NCBI GenBank assembly: GCA_021805565.1
Contig: JAJZFA010000013.1
Span: 124,001-188,000, forward strand
From: Pseudomonadota bacterium
GTDB taxonomy: Bacteria; Pseudomonadota; Alphaproteobacteria; Acetobacterales; Acetobacteraceae
Reading direction: 5' to 3'
Length of the DNA: 64,000 nt
Part shown: positions 33,818 through 43,243 of the stretch, one piece after another
How the letters are laid out: every line of letters begins with the position of its first letter
How positions within the stretch are numbered: position 1 is the stretch's first letter
Position numbers and translations under genes: made by a program
The notes under the pieces: model-generated
What the model was told of the DNA's origin: nothing
The model's input: the letters and a program-made list of their open reading frames with translations, nothing else
Databases searched by the model: none

Positions 33818-34651
33818 ATGATCTCCGGCAAGACCAGACTTATCGCCCATCTCGGCTATCCGACCGAGGCGTTCAAGGCACCAATGATTTACAATCCGTG
33901 GTTCGCCAGCAAGGGCATCGATGCCGCTGTCGTGCCCATGGGCGTGAAGCCGGAGGACTATCCGGCGACGCTCCGGGCAGTGTTCCGTATGAGCAACGTC
34001 ATGGGTGCGCTGGTGACGATGCCGCACAAGGCGACGACGACTCGGCTTGTGGATTCTCTGACAACAACAGCGAAAATCGCCGGAGCCGCGAACGCCGTGC
34101 TGGCGCGGCCCGACGGATCGCTGCTTGCCGATATGTTCGACGGATCGGGCTTCGTGCGCGGCGTCGAACGCAAGGGCCGCACGATTGCCGGCACGCGGTG
34201 CCTGGTGGTCGGCTGCGGCGGCGTCGGGTCGGCTATCGCGGCTTCGCTGGCGGCGGCCGGTCCGGCGGCGATCGGGCTGTTCGATCCGGTAGAGGCATCC
34301 GCCGGCGCGCTGGCCGGGCGGCTGCGCGCGCATTATCCGGCGATCGAGGTGCGGACGGGATCGAAAGACCCCGCCGGCTACGACATCGTTGTCAACGCGA
34401 CACCGCTGGGCATGAAGGACGGCGATCCATTGCCATTCGATATCGCCAGGGTCGCGGCGACGACGTTTGTGGGCGAGGTGGTGATGAAGGAAGAATTTAC
34501 GCCGCTGCTGCGCGCGGCGATGGCAAAAGGGTGCCAGGTGCAGGTCGGCACCGATATGCTGTTCGAGCAGATACCGGCCTATCTGGAATTTTTTGGGTTT
34601 GGCACCAGTACACCGGAAGAATTGCGAGGCGTGGCAAAGCTGAAATACTAA
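33818..34651 (+). CDS. AroE-like shikimate/quinate dehydrogenase family protein
   Basis: 277 residues, normal AroE size. N-terminal substrate domain with catalytic Lys in VTMPHKATTT and Asp in DGSGFVRG; NAD(P)-binding Rossmann loop GCGGVGSA, and VNATPLGM. The usual SxS substrate clamp near the N terminus is replaced (GYPTEAFKAP) and the canonical NTDG reads MFDG, so it may not act on shikimate itself. Located 16 bases after the MHS transporter and before a Mo-hydroxylase, suggesting catabolism rather than aromatic amino-acid synthesis. Confidence 0.82.
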   Translation: MISGKTRLIAHLGYPTEAFKAPMIYNPWFASKGIDAAVVPMGVKPEDYPATLRAVFRMSNVMGALVTMPHKATTTRLVDSLTTTAKIAGAANAVLARPDGSLLADMFDGSGFVRGVERKGRTIAGTRCLVVGCGGVGSAIAASLAAAGPAAIGLFDPVEASAGALAGRLRAHYPAIEVRTGSKDPAGYDIVVNATPLGMKDGDPLPFDIARVAATTFVGEVVMKEEFTPLLRAAMAKGCQVQVGTDMLFEQIPAYLEFFGFGTSTPEELRGVAKLKY

Positions 34652-34791
34652 ATAAAGCCCGTTCAGCGGCGTCCGCCGCATCCTGTCCAGGCCGCCCCTC
34701 TCGACCGTTTGGCTTCTATCGCCTAACGTGGCGATCGACCGTCCTGGGTCTGCGATCCGGGAGAGCCAAATGCGCAATATCGGGAGCGACG

Positions 34792-35679
34792 ATGACAAGT
34801 CTCAGCTATGCCGCACCCACTTCGGTGGACGATGCGGTGAAACTTCTGGCCGGTGCGTCCGGTCTGGCGAAGGTTCTCTCGGGGGGAACCGACCTTCTGG
34901 TGCAGCTCCGGTCCGGCCGTTTGAAGCCGGACCTGATCGTCGATACGAAGAAAATTCCCGGAATTATCGGCATCCGCCAGGAAAATGGCGGCTTCGTGAT
35001 CGGCGCGGCAACGCCCGGCGCCGTGGTCGAAGCCCATGCCGGGCTGACCGCCGCGTGGCCGGGACTGGTGGAAGCCCTCGATCTGATCGGTTCGACGCAG
35101 GTGCAGGGGCGGTGTTCGCTCGCCGGCAATCTATGCAATGCCTCTCCGGCCGCCGACAGCGTGCCGGCCCTGTTCGCCGCCGGCGCCATCGCCGTGGTGG
35201 TGGGCGGCAAGGGACGGCGGGAGGTTCCGGTGGAGCAAATCCCCACCGCCCCTGGCCGCACATCGCTGGCGAAAGACGAATTCATTCTGGAATTCAAATT
35301 GCCGCCGCGCCCCGCGCGGTCCAGCGATGCGTATCTGCGGTTCATTCCGCGAACGGAAATGGATATCGCCGTGGTCGGCTGCGGCATCAGCGTGACGCTG
35401 GATGAAAAGGGCGTCTGCCTTGCCGCTCGGGTGGCGCTGGGTGCCGTCTCGCCGACGGTTATCCTGGTGCCGGCGGCGGCGGCCGTGCTGATCGGGCATA
35501 CGCTGGATGCCGATACGCTGGCGAAACTGGATGCCACGGCGCAGGCGGCGGCGAAACCGATCGCCGACAAGCGCGGCACGATCGAATATCGCACCAAGAT
35601 CGCGGGCGTCCTGGCCCGCCGCACAGCCACGATCGCGTTCAATCGCGCGCAAGGCATCACGAACGGAAAGGCCCATTAA
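34792..35679 (+). CDS. Mo-hydroxylase FAD-binding subunit (CoxM/xanthine dehydrogenase family)
   Basis: 295 residues. FAD-binding PCMH domain with SGGTDLLVQLRSG (pyrophosphate loop) and the second flavin motif GNLCNASPAADS; C-terminal CO-dehydrogenase flavoprotein domain. It passes electrons from the Fe-S subunit to an acceptor. Begins a three-subunit operon, order FAD / 2Fe-2S / Mo as in coxMSL-type enzymes. ATG 34792 after GGGAG. The 140-base gap to the AroE-like gene has no evident terminator. Confidence 0.93.
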   Translation: MTSLSYAAPTSVDDAVKLLAGASGLAKVLSGGTDLLVQLRSGRLKPDLIVDTKKIPGIIGIRQENGGFVIGAATPGAVVEAHAGLTAAWPGLVEALDLIGSTQVQGRCSLAGNLCNASPAADSVPALFAAGAIAVVVGGKGRREVPVEQIPTAPGRTSLAKDEFILEFKLPPRPARSSDAYLRFIPRTEMDIAVVGCGISVTLDEKGVCLAARVALGAVSPTVILVPAAAAVLIGHTLDADTLAKLDATAQAAAKPIADKRGTIEYRTKIAGVLARRTATIAFNRAQGITNGKAH

Positions 35680-35680
35680 G

Positions 35681-36163
35681 ATGGCGAAGACTTACGTATC
35701 GGCCACCATCAACGGCGAATCGTCGGAGTTCCTGTGCGAGACGCAGCAAACGCTGCTGGACGTGCTGCGCGATGTGGTGGGCCTGACGGGCAGCAAGGAA
35801 GGCTGCGCATCGGGCGATTGCGGCGCCTGTTCGGTCATCATGGACGGACGTCTGGTGTGTTCGTGCCTGGTGCTGGGTGTCGAGGCCGAGGGTCAATCGA
35901 TCACCACGATCGAAGGCATCGCCCAGGGCGAAAAACTGCATCCGGTGCAGCAGAAATTCCTCGAACACGCCGCCCTGCAATGCGGGTTCTGCACGCCCGG
36001 CCTGATCGTCGCCACCAAGGCGTTGCTGGACGAAAATCCCAACCCGACCGAAACCGAAGCGCGCTACTGGCTGGCGGGCAACCTCTGCCGTTGCACGGGT
36101 TATGACAAGGTGATCCGGGCCGTCATGGACGCGGCCGCCGAAATGCGAGGGGAGACGGTTTGA
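35681..36163 (+). CDS. Mo-hydroxylase [2Fe-2S] subunit (CoxS-like)
   Basis: 160 residues, two clusters. Plant-type ferredoxin cluster: GCASGDCGACSV plus a distal Cys in LVCSCLV. All-helical second cluster: CGFCTPG and NLCRCTGY. Electrons pass from molybdopterin through these clusters to FAD. Starts one base after the FAD-subunit stop; its own stop overlaps the next start (TGATG). Confidence 0.95.
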   Translation: MAKTYVSATINGESSEFLCETQQTLLDVLRDVVGLTGSKEGCASGDCGACSVIMDGRLVCSCLVLGVEAEGQSITTIEGIAQGEKLHPVQQKFLEHAALQCGFCTPGLIVATKALLDENPNPTETEARYWLAGNLCRCTGYDKVIRAVMDAAAEMRGETV

Positions 36164-38430
36164 TGAATTATATCGATTCCAGCCTTAAAGTCGTCGGCAC
36201 CCGTCCCATCCGTCCGGATGGGGTCGATAAGGTGACCGGCCGGGCCGTGTTCGCGGCGGATACGCGGGCGTCGGGGATGCTGTGGGGCAAAATACTGCGG
36301 TCGCCGCATGCGCATGCCCGGATTGTATCGATCGATACGGCGAAGGCCGAGGCGTTGAAGGGCGTGTTCGCGGTCGTTACGGCGGCCGACTTTCCGGATA
36401 TCCCCTCGGAGGAGGCGTTTGTCGGCGAGGGGCCGGTGAACTTCCGCGACCTGGCGCTAAACTGCATGGCACGCGGGAAAGTGCTGTACGAAGGTCATGC
36501 GCTGGCGGCGGTCGCCGCGTCCACTCAGGCCATCGCCGATGCGGCGCTGGCGCTGATCGACGTGAAATACGAAGTCCTGCCGCATGTTATCGACGTGGAA
36601 GCGGCGATGGCGCCGGGTGCGCCGGTGCTGCACGACGATATGTTCACGTCCGGGGTTAACCCCAAGCCCACCAAGGCATCGAACATCGCCAAGGTGGTAA
36701 CGTTCAAGAAAGGCGATGCGGACGCGGGGTTCAAGGACGCCGACGTCATCGTCGAGGGCGTCTATACGACCCAGCCGGTGCATCAGGCCTATATAGAACC
36801 GCATGCCTGCATGGCGACCTATGCGCCGGACGGGCAGGTGCAGTTGCACAGCTCCAGCCAGGGCCATTTCATGGTCCGAGCCTATACGGCGAAGCTTTTG
36901 GACATGAACATGTCCAACATCCGGGTGAACCCAGCCGAAATCGGCGGCGGGTTCGGCGGCAAGACGCTGGTGTATCTGGAGCCGGTGGCGGTGATGCTGT
37001 CGAAAAAATCCGGCCGCACGGTGAAGATGCAGATGACGCGGGAAGACGTGTTCCGCGCGTCCGGTCCGACCTCGGGCGCGTGGATGGAAGTCAAGATCGG
37101 CGCCAAAAAAGACGGCACCATCGTCGCCGCCAAGCAGGTGCTGAAGTATCAGGCCGGCGCGTTCGCCGGATCGCCGATCGGGCCGGGCTGCATGTGCGGG
37201 TTCGCGATGTATGATCTGCCGAACGTCGATGTGGTCGGCTACGACGTGGTGAGCAACCGCCCGAAAGTCGCGGCCTATCGCGCGCCGGGCGCGCCGATCA
37301 CGTCGTTCGCGGTGGAAAGCCTGATGGATGAGCTGGCGCTGAAGCTGGGCATCGACGCGCTGACCTTGCGGCAGAAGAACGCCGCCACCAACGGCACCAA
37401 GACGCATTACGGCCCAACCCATGTCAACATCGGGTTTACCGCCGTGCTGGACGCCGTGAAGGCGCATCCGCACTGGAAAGCACCGTTGAAGGAAGGCCAT
37501 GGCCGCGGGCTGGCCACCGGCTTCTGGTTCAACATCGGCGGTGAATCCACCGCGCAGGTGCATGTCAATGAAGACGGATCGGTGACGGCGGCGACCGGCA
37601 GTCCGGATATCGGCGGGTCTCGCGCATCCATCGGCATGATGGTGGCCGAAGTGCTGGGCGTGCCGGCAACCGCCGTTCGAACCATCGTGGCCGATACGGC
37701 GTCGATCGGCTTCACCCATGTCACCGGCGGGTCGCGGGTGACCTTCGCCACCGGCATGGCAGCCACGCAGGCGGCCGAGAAAGTGGTGGACGATCTGAAG
37801 AAGCGCGCCGCGCTGACCTGGGACATCCCGGTCGAGGCGGTGGAATGGAAGGACGGCAAGGCCTATCCGGCCGGGTCTAACGCCGGTGCGTTCGAGCCGC
37901 TCGATCTCGCCACGCTGGCGCTGAAGGCGGCCCGCACGGGCGGCCCGCTGATCGCCGAGGTTTCGGTGAACGCGCAGGGCGCGGGCGCGGGCTTCGGCGC
38001 GCACATCGCCGACGTGTCGGTCGATAAAGAAACCGGTCACGTGAAGATCGAGCGCTACACCGCGATCCAGGACGTGGGCAAGGCGATCCATCCCAGCTAT
38101 GTGGAAGGCCAGATCCAGGGCGGCGCGGCACAGGGCATCGGCTGGGCGTTGAACGAGGAATACATCTACAACGCCAAGGGCCTGATGGAGAATGCCGGCT
38201 TCCTCGATTACCGCGTGCCGGTTGCGTCCGACGTGCCGATGATCGAGGCCGTGCTGGTGGAAGTGCCCAACCCGCGCCATCCGTTCGGCGCGCGCGGCGT
38301 GGGCGAGGTCCCGATCGTGCCTCCGATGGCGGCGATCGCCAATGCCATCCGCAGCGCGACGGGGTTGCGTATGGCCGATCTGCCGATGTCTCCGCCGAAA
38401 GTGCGGGCCGCGTTCGACGCGGCCGGCTGA
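36163..38430 (+). CDS. Mo-hydroxylase molybdopterin-binding catalytic subunit (CoxL/XdhB-like)
   Basis: 755 residues. Contains GGGFGGKTLVYLEPVA (Mo-cofactor contact), the active-site loop KVAAYRAPGAP and the catalytic Glu in GARGVGEVPIVPP. The loop is not the AYxCSFR of true CO dehydrogenase form I, nor AYRGAGR of form II, so CO oxidation is unlikely; hydroxylation of an aromatic, N-heterocyclic or aldehyde substrate is expected. Starts at the second of two overlapping codons (ATG 36163) in TGATG; the stop overlaps the moaD-like gene in the same way. Confidence 0.93.
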   Translation: MNYIDSSLKVVGTRPIRPDGVDKVTGRAVFAADTRASGMLWGKILRSPHAHARIVSIDTAKAEALKGVFAVVTAADFPDIPSEEAFVGEGPVNFRDLALNCMARGKVLYEGHALAAVAASTQAIADAALALIDVKYEVLPHVIDVEAAMAPGAPVLHDDMFTSGVNPKPTKASNIAKVVTFKKGDADAGFKDADVIVEGVYTTQPVHQAYIEPHACMATYAPDGQVQLHSSSQGHFMVRAYTAKLLDMNMSNIRVNPAEIGGGFGGKTLVYLEPVAVMLSKKSGRTVKMQMTREDVFRASGPTSGAWMEVKIGAKKDGTIVAAKQVLKYQAGAFAGSPIGPGCMCGFAMYDLPNVDVVGYDVVSNRPKVAAYRAPGAPITSFAVESLMDELALKLGIDALTLRQKNAATNGTKTHYGPTHVNIGFTAVLDAVKAHPHWKAPLKEGHGRGLATGFWFNIGGESTAQVHVNEDGSVTAATGSPDIGGSRASIGMMVAEVLGVPATAVRTIVADTASIGFTHVTGGSRVTFATGMAATQAAEKVVDDLKKRAALTWDIPVEAVEWKDGKAYPAGSNAGAFEPLDLATLALKAARTGGPLIAEVSVNAQGAGAGFGAHIADVSVDKETGHVKIERYTAIQDVGKAIHPSYVEGQIQGGAAQGIGWALNEEYIYNAKGLMENAGFLDYRVPVASDVPMIEAVLVEVPNPRHPFGARGVGEVPIVPPMAAIANAIRSATGLRMADLPMSPPKVRAAFDAAG

Positions 38431-38681
38431 TGCCGACGGTCGTTCTCTCCTCGGGTTCCGCCGGCCAGCAGTTTACCGCCGGCCAGACGGAATTCGAGGT
38501 TGAGGCGACTAATTTCCGCCGGCTGGTGCTGGAGTTGGAGCGGCGTTTTCCCGGCCTGGGGCGGCAGGTCGAGGACTGTATGGCGATTGCCATCGACGGC
38601 GAGATATTTCAGGACGCCTATGCGGCGGAATTGAAGCCGGGCAGCGAGATTGTTCTGATTCCAAAAATTGGCGGCGGTTGA
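38430..38681 (+). CDS. MoaD/ThiS-family sulfur-carrier-like protein
   Basis: 83 residues, beta-grasp fold. FEVEATNFRRLVLELERRFP and a C-terminal IPKIGGG ending in the Gly-Gly needed for thiocarboxylate formation. MoaD donates sulfur for the molybdopterin dithiolene. Overlaps the catalytic Mo subunit gene by one base (TGATG), so it is produced with the enzyme and may serve its cofactor or its sulfido-ligand maturation. A general housekeeping MoaD would usually sit with moaE. Confidence 0.85.
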   Translation: MPTVVLSSGSAGQQFTAGQTEFEVEATNFRRLVLELERRFPGLGRQVEDCMAIAIDGEIFQDAYAAELKPGSEIVLIPKIGGG

Positions 38682-38715
38682 GGCTGGCGGCGGTTTGTCC
38701 GCGGGGTCCTAGGCC

Positions 38716-38853
38716 ATGGCGGATTTGTCCAAGGGCGACCGTGATTATGCCGCCAGCATCCTTTGGGAACACCGACAACACTACGGACACGTCATTAACG
38801 CATACCGGCGGCATGGCGGAATGCCGGTGCGGGCTGCCCATATCGGCGCATGA
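38716..38853 (+). CDS. Possible small protein, 45 residues
   Basis: ATG 38716 opens MADLSKGDRDYAASILWEHR, then QHYGHVINAYRRHGGMPV and ends at TGA 38853. Composition is balanced rather than shadow-like, with an amphipathic helix (YAASILWEHRQHYGHVI). The ribosome site is weak (GGTCCTAGG). It lies in the 278-base gap between moaD-like and the convergent malic enzyme gene; the rest of the gap shows nothing else. It could be a fragment of a larger lost gene. Confidence 0.3.
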   Translation: MADLSKGDRDYAASILWEHRQHYGHVINAYRRHGGMPVRAAHIGA

Positions 38854-38959
38854 GCATGGGCCGTGGCCACCCCGGCTCTGGGAGCCGTGCCCTCGCCATT
38901 TGTTATGACGGCAACGCCGCCGCCGAGCGCGTTCAGGCTCCGGGTATCGGCCAACGCGC

Positions 38960-41245
38960 CTACTGGCTGATGGCCTGATACGCCGCCAGACACGCCAGAT
39001 CGACAATCTGACTGGACGATGCGTCCATCGGCACGATCTGCACGGGCTTTTCCATCCCGATCAGCAGCGGCCCGATCGTCATGCCGCCACCCAGATGATG
39101 CGCCAGCCGGGCCGCGATATGGGCCGAGTGCAAGCCCGGCACCACCATCACATTGGCATCCCCGGTCAGCCGGCAGAACGGATACAGCGCCCGGATCGAC
39201 GGTTCCAGCGCCACATCCGGACTCATTTCCCCATCATACTCGAAATCCACTTTGCGGGCGTCAAGGATCGCCACCGCGTCGCGCATCGGCACAGCCCGGT
39301 CGTGCGGCGGATCGCCGAAGGTGGAATGCGACAGCAACGCCACCCGAGGCTCATGCCCCAAACGCCGCGCCGCCGCGGCCGCCCCGATCGCGATATCGGC
39401 CAACTGCGCCGCGTCGGGCCGAAAATTCACCAGCGAATCGGTCAGGAAGATCGTCTTGCCGCGCATGCCCACCAACAGGGTCAGCCCAAACGGAATCCCG
39501 CCCTCGGCGGCCCCGATCGCATGGCGGATATCGTGCAGGCACACCGACGCGGAACGGGTCAGGCCGGTGACCATCGCGTCGGCGTCGCCGGTTGCCACCA
39601 TACACGCGGCGAACACGTTCCGGTCCTGGTTGACCATGCGCTGCACATCGCGGTGCAGATGGCCCTGGCGCTGTAGCCGGCCGTACAGGAAGTCCACATA
39701 TTTCGCGTTGTTGCCGGACAGCCTTGCATTGTGGATTTCGATGCCGTCGATATCGCCCAGCCCCAGGCTGGCCAGCGTATTCCGCACCCGGTCCTCCCGT
39801 CCGATCAAAATCGGATGCCCGTAACCGGCATTGCGGAACGCCACCGCCGCTCGGACAACCTTCTGCTCCTCGCCCTCGGCGAAGACCACGCGGCGGGGGT
39901 TTTCCCGCACCGCTTCCATCGTCGCGTCCAGCGCGTCCGCGGTCGGATCGAGCCGCCCCGACAAGCTGCGGGCATAGCGCCGCAAATCTTCCAGCGGCTT
40001 GCGAGCGACGCCGGAGTCCATCGCCGCCTTCGCGACAGCGGGCGGAATCCGGGCGATCAGGCGCGGGTCGAAGGCGTTGGGAATGATGTATTCCGGGCCG
40101 AACGCCAGCCGCCGCCCGGCGGAGGCCGAGTGAACCTCATCGGGCACGTCCTCTCGCGCCAGCTTCGCCAGCGCCTCGGCCGCCGCGATTTTCATGCTAT
40201 CGTTGATCGTGCTGGCCCGCACGTCCAGCGCGCCACGGAAAATATACGGAAATCCCAGGACGTTGTTGACCTGGTTGGGATAGTCGCTGCGTCCGGTGGC
40301 GATAATCGCGTGCGGGCTGGCCGCCCTGGCTTCCTCCGGCGTGATTTCCGGATCGGGGTTGGCCATGGCGAAGATGATCGGCTTATCGGCCATCGACGCA
40401 ACCATGACCTGCGTCAGCGCGCCCTTCACCGAAAGGCCGAAGAAAACGTCGGTTCCTTCCATCGCCTCGCTGAGCGTCCGCGCCCGGGTCATGGCGGCAT
40501 GGGCGGACTTCCACTGGTTCATGCCTTCTGTCCGGCCCTGATAGACCACGCCCTTGGTGTCGCACAGAATAACGTGGTCTGGCCGCACGCCCATCGCCTT
40601 CAGCAGTTCCACACAGGCGATCGCCGCCGCGCCGGCGCCGTTGACCACGAGCTTTGTTTCCCGCAGGGATCGGCCGGTCAGATGGCAGGCGTTGATCAGG
40701 CCGGCGGCGGCGACGATTGCCGTGCCGTGCTGGTCGTCATGGAACACCGGGATGTCCATCAGTTCGCGCAGCCGCTGCTCGATCACGAAGCATTCGGGGG
40801 CCTTGATGTCCTCCAGATTGATGCCGCCGAATCCCGGCCCCAGAAAGCGAACGGCGTTGACGAATTCCTCGACGTCCTCGGTACCGATTTCCAGGTCTAT
40901 CCCGTCCACGTCGGCGAACCGCTTGAACAGCGCGATCTTGCCTTCCATCACCGGCTTGGACGCCAGCGCACCCAGATTGCCCAGTCCGAGGACGGCCGTG
41001 CCGTTCGAGATAACCGCCACCATGTTGCCCTTGGTGGTATAATCGTAGGCCAGAGACGGATTCCGCGCGATTTCCAGACAGGGGGCGGCCACACCCGGCG
41101 AGTAGGCGAGCGACAAATCCCGCGCGGTGGCGATGGGCTTGCTGATACGTGTTTCCAGCTTTCCTGGCCGGCCGGAGGCGTGCATGTGCAGCGCTTCCTC
41201 CGCGGTCACCCGAGCGGTGCGTGTGTCGATGGCACTATCGGCCAT
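38960..41245 (-). CDS. maeB: NADP-dependent malic enzyme, MaeB type (malic enzyme-phosphotransacetylase fusion)
   Basis: 761 residues. N-terminal malic enzyme (about 1-430) oxidatively decarboxylates malate to pyruvate: [55 protein letters not shown]. The C-terminal phosphotransacetylase-like domain (about 450-761) is thought regulatory (acetyl-CoA) in this family. Start set at ATG 41245, since GGGGGA lies 7 bases upstream; ATG 41260 would add five residues without a ribosome site. Divergent from mnmG. Confidence 0.95.
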   Translation of the reverse strand: MADSAIDTRTARVTAEEALHMHASGRPGKLETRISKPIATARDLSLAYSPGVAAPCLEIARNPSLAYDYTTKGNMVAVISNGTAVLGLGNLGALASKPVMEGKIALFKRFADVDGIDLEIGTEDVEEFVNAVRFLGPGFGGINLEDIKAPECFVIEQRLRELMDIPVFHDDQHGTAIVAAAGLINACHLTGRSLRETKLVVNGAGAAAIACVELLKAMGVRPDHVILCDTKGVVYQGRTEGMNQWKSAHAAMTRARTLSEAMEGTDVFFGLSVKGALTQVMVASMADKPIIFAMANPDPEITPEEARAASPHAIIATGRSDYPNQVNNVLGFPYIFRGALDVRASTINDSMKIAAAEALAKLAREDVPDEVHSASAGRRLAFGPEYIIPNAFDPRLIARIPPAVAKAAMDSGVARKPLEDLRRYARSLSGRLDPTADALDATMEAVRENPRRVVFAEGEEQKVVRAAVAFRNAGYGHPILIGREDRVRNTLASLGLGDIDGIEIHNARLSGNNAKYVDFLYGRLQRQGHLHRDVQRMVNQDRNVFAACMVATGDADAMVTGLTRSASVCLHDIRHAIGAAEGGIPFGLTLLVGMRGKTIFLTDSLVNFRPDAAQLADIAIGAAAAARRLGHEPRVALLSHSTFGDPPHDRAVPMRDAVAILDARKVDFEYDGEMSPDVALEPSIRALYPFCRLTGDANVMVVPGLHSAHIAARLAHHLGGGMTIGPLLIGMEKPVQIVPMDASSSQIVDLACLAAYQAISQ

Positions 41246-41379
41246 GGCCGGATCCCCCATTGATTGGTCGCGCCCTGAACGGGCTGTTGCGATTCCACCA
41301 TGGGCTTGCGGCGGTCCCGGCGAAAGGGGCAGCGTTAAGGCATGGCGAGAGGGCGGGCTTCTATGTCAGAAAGCCGGAT

Positions 41380-43236
41380 ATGAGCAACCAGTTCGATGTC
41401 ATTGTTGTCGGCGGCGGGCACGCCGGGTGCGAGGCCGCCGCCGCCGCCGCGCGGATTGGCGCGCGCACCCTGCTGCTGACCCATTCGGTTGGCACGGTCG
41501 GGGCGATGTCGTGCAACCCGTCGATCGGCGGCATCGGCAAGGGCCATCTGGTGCGGGAAATCGATGCGCTGGACGGGCTGATGGGCCGTGCGGCCGACGC
41601 GGCGGGCATTCATTTCAAGCTGCTGAATCGCAGCAAGGGGCCGGCGGTGCGCGGCCCACGGGCGCAGGCGGATCGATCGCTGTATCGCCGCGCGATGCTC
41701 CGCCTCCTGGAAGACACGCCCAATCTGACGATGCGAGCCGGATCGGCCGAAGACCTGGAAACCAACGCGGACGGCCATATCGCGGCGGTGATCGCCGCCG
41801 GTGGCGAGCGGATTGCCTGCCGCGCCGCGGTGCTGACGGCCGGGACGTTCTTGCGCGGCATCATCCATATCGGGGATCGCCAGACCCCTGCCGGCCGCAT
41901 GGGCGAGGCGCCCTCGGTGGGTTTGGCCCAGACCCTGAGCCGGCTGGGGTTGCCATTGGGGCGCCTGAAGACCGGCACGCCGCCGCGGCTGGACCGGCGA
42001 ACCATCGACTGGAACGGACTGGCCGCCGACCCAGGCGACGACGCGCCGCAGCCGTTCAGCACCATGACGTCTCGCCTGTTGAACCGCCAGATCGAATGCC
42101 GGGTCACCGGCACGACGGCGGCGACGCACGCGGTCATCCAGGCGAACCTGCATAAATCGGCGGTGTATTCGGGCCAGATTGCCGGCCGGGGGCCGCGCTA
42201 TTGCCCGTCGATCGAAGACAAGATCGTGCGTTTCGCCGGCAAGGACCGTCATAATATCTTTCTGGAACCGGAAGGTCTCGACGATCCCCTGGTGTATCCG
42301 AACGGCATCTCCACCAGCCTGCCGGAAGACGTGCAGCAGGCGATCCTGCAGACGATCCCCGGCCTGGAACACGCGCGGATGGTCAGGCCCGGCTACGCGG
42401 TCGAATACGATTACATCGATCCCCGTGCGCTGACCCGCGGGCTGGAACTGCGGGCCATGCCTGGGCTGTTCCTGGCCGGTCAGATCAACGGCACCACGGG
42501 GTATGAGGAAGCCGCCGCACAGGGCGTGCTGGCCGGCATTAATGCCGGGCGGCTGGCGGGCGGCCAGGCGCCCGTTTGGTTCGGACGGACGGAATCGTAC
42601 CTGGGGGTCATGGTCGATGACCTGACAACTGGCGGTGTGGCCGAACCGTACCGGATGTTCACCTCGCGCGCGGAGTTCCGGCTGAGTCTGCGGGCCGACA
42701 ACGCCGATTTGCGGCTGACCGCCAAGGGCGTCGCCTGGGGCTGTGTCGGACGGACACGGGCAGCGGCGTTCGATGCGTATCGCACGTTGCTGCTGGCGGC
42801 ACTGGAACGGGCCGGGCAAGACAGTCTGCCGGCCGCGGCGATGGACCGGCTGGGGATCGTGCCCGCCACCGACGGGCGCCGGCGAACGGTGCGGGAACTC
42901 GCGGGCAACGGCAACGTTGCGTGGTCGGCGTTGTGCGCCTCGTTTCCGTGGCTGGCCTTCCTGCCGGAACGGGTGGCGGAACAACTGCGTACCGATTCGC
43001 TTTATGCCGGCTATCTGCATCGCCAGCAGGCCGAGGTGCATCTTAGCCGGCGGGAAGACAGCGTGGACCTGGACAGTATCCGGTTTGACGACATCGGCGG
43101 GCTATCCACCGAAATCCGCGAAAAACTGAACTTCGCCCGGCCGGATTCGCTAGGTGCGGCCGCGCGCATTCAGGGCATGACACCCGCCGCGCTGGCGTCC
43201 ATCGCCGCTTTTGTCCGCAAACGAGCGGCGGCCTAG
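41380..43236 (+). CDS. mnmG: tRNA uridine-5-carboxymethylaminomethyl modification enzyme MnmG (GidA)
   Basis: 618 residues. FAD enzyme that with MnmE installs cmnm5 at U34 of several tRNAs. Dinucleotide-binding [13 protein letters not shown], the signature [15 protein letters not shown], the second signature [16 protein letters not shown] and the helical C-terminal tRNA domain are all present. Often in alphaproteobacteria it stands between mnmE and rsmG-parAB; here mutS follows 7 bases later instead, so the usual origin-proximal cluster is rearranged. Confidence 0.97.
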   Translation: MSNQFDVIVVGGGHAGCEAAAAAARIGARTLLLTHSVGTVGAMSCNPSIGGIGKGHLVREIDALDGLMGRAADAAGIHFKLLNRSKGPAVRGPRAQADRSLYRRAMLRLLEDTPNLTMRAGSAEDLETNADGHIAAVIAAGGERIACRAAVLTAGTFLRGIIHIGDRQTPAGRMGEAPSVGLAQTLSRLGLPLGRLKTGTPPRLDRRTIDWNGLAADPGDDAPQPFSTMTSRLLNRQIECRVTGTTAATHAVIQANLHKSAVYSGQIAGRGPRYCPSIEDKIVRFAGKDRHNIFLEPEGLDDPLVYPNGISTSLPEDVQQAILQTIPGLEHARMVRPGYAVEYDYIDPRALTRGLELRAMPGLFLAGQINGTTGYEEAAAQGVLAGINAGRLAGGQAPVWFGRTESYLGVMVDDLTTGGVAEPYRMFTSRAEFRLSLRADNADLRLTAKGVAWGCVGRTRAAAFDAYRTLLLAALERAGQDSLPAAAMDRLGIVPATDGRRRTVRELAGNGNVAWSALCASFPWLAFLPERVAEQLRTDSLYAGYLHRQQAEVHLSRREDSVDLDSIRFDDIGGLSTEIREKLNFARPDSLGAAARIQGMTPAALASIAAFVRKRAAA

Positions 43237-43243
43237 CAAACCG

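Noticed and set aside
36163-38430. CO dehydrogenase large subunit
   Set aside because: The active-site loop reads AYRAPGAP, not AYxCSFR (form I) or AYRGAGR (form II); only the broader molybdenum hydroxylase family is supported.
41380-43236. Replication-origin neighbourhood inferred from mnmG
   Set aside because: No parAB, rsmG, dnaA, DnaA-box cluster or AT-rich unwinding region is found; mutS and glnD follow instead.
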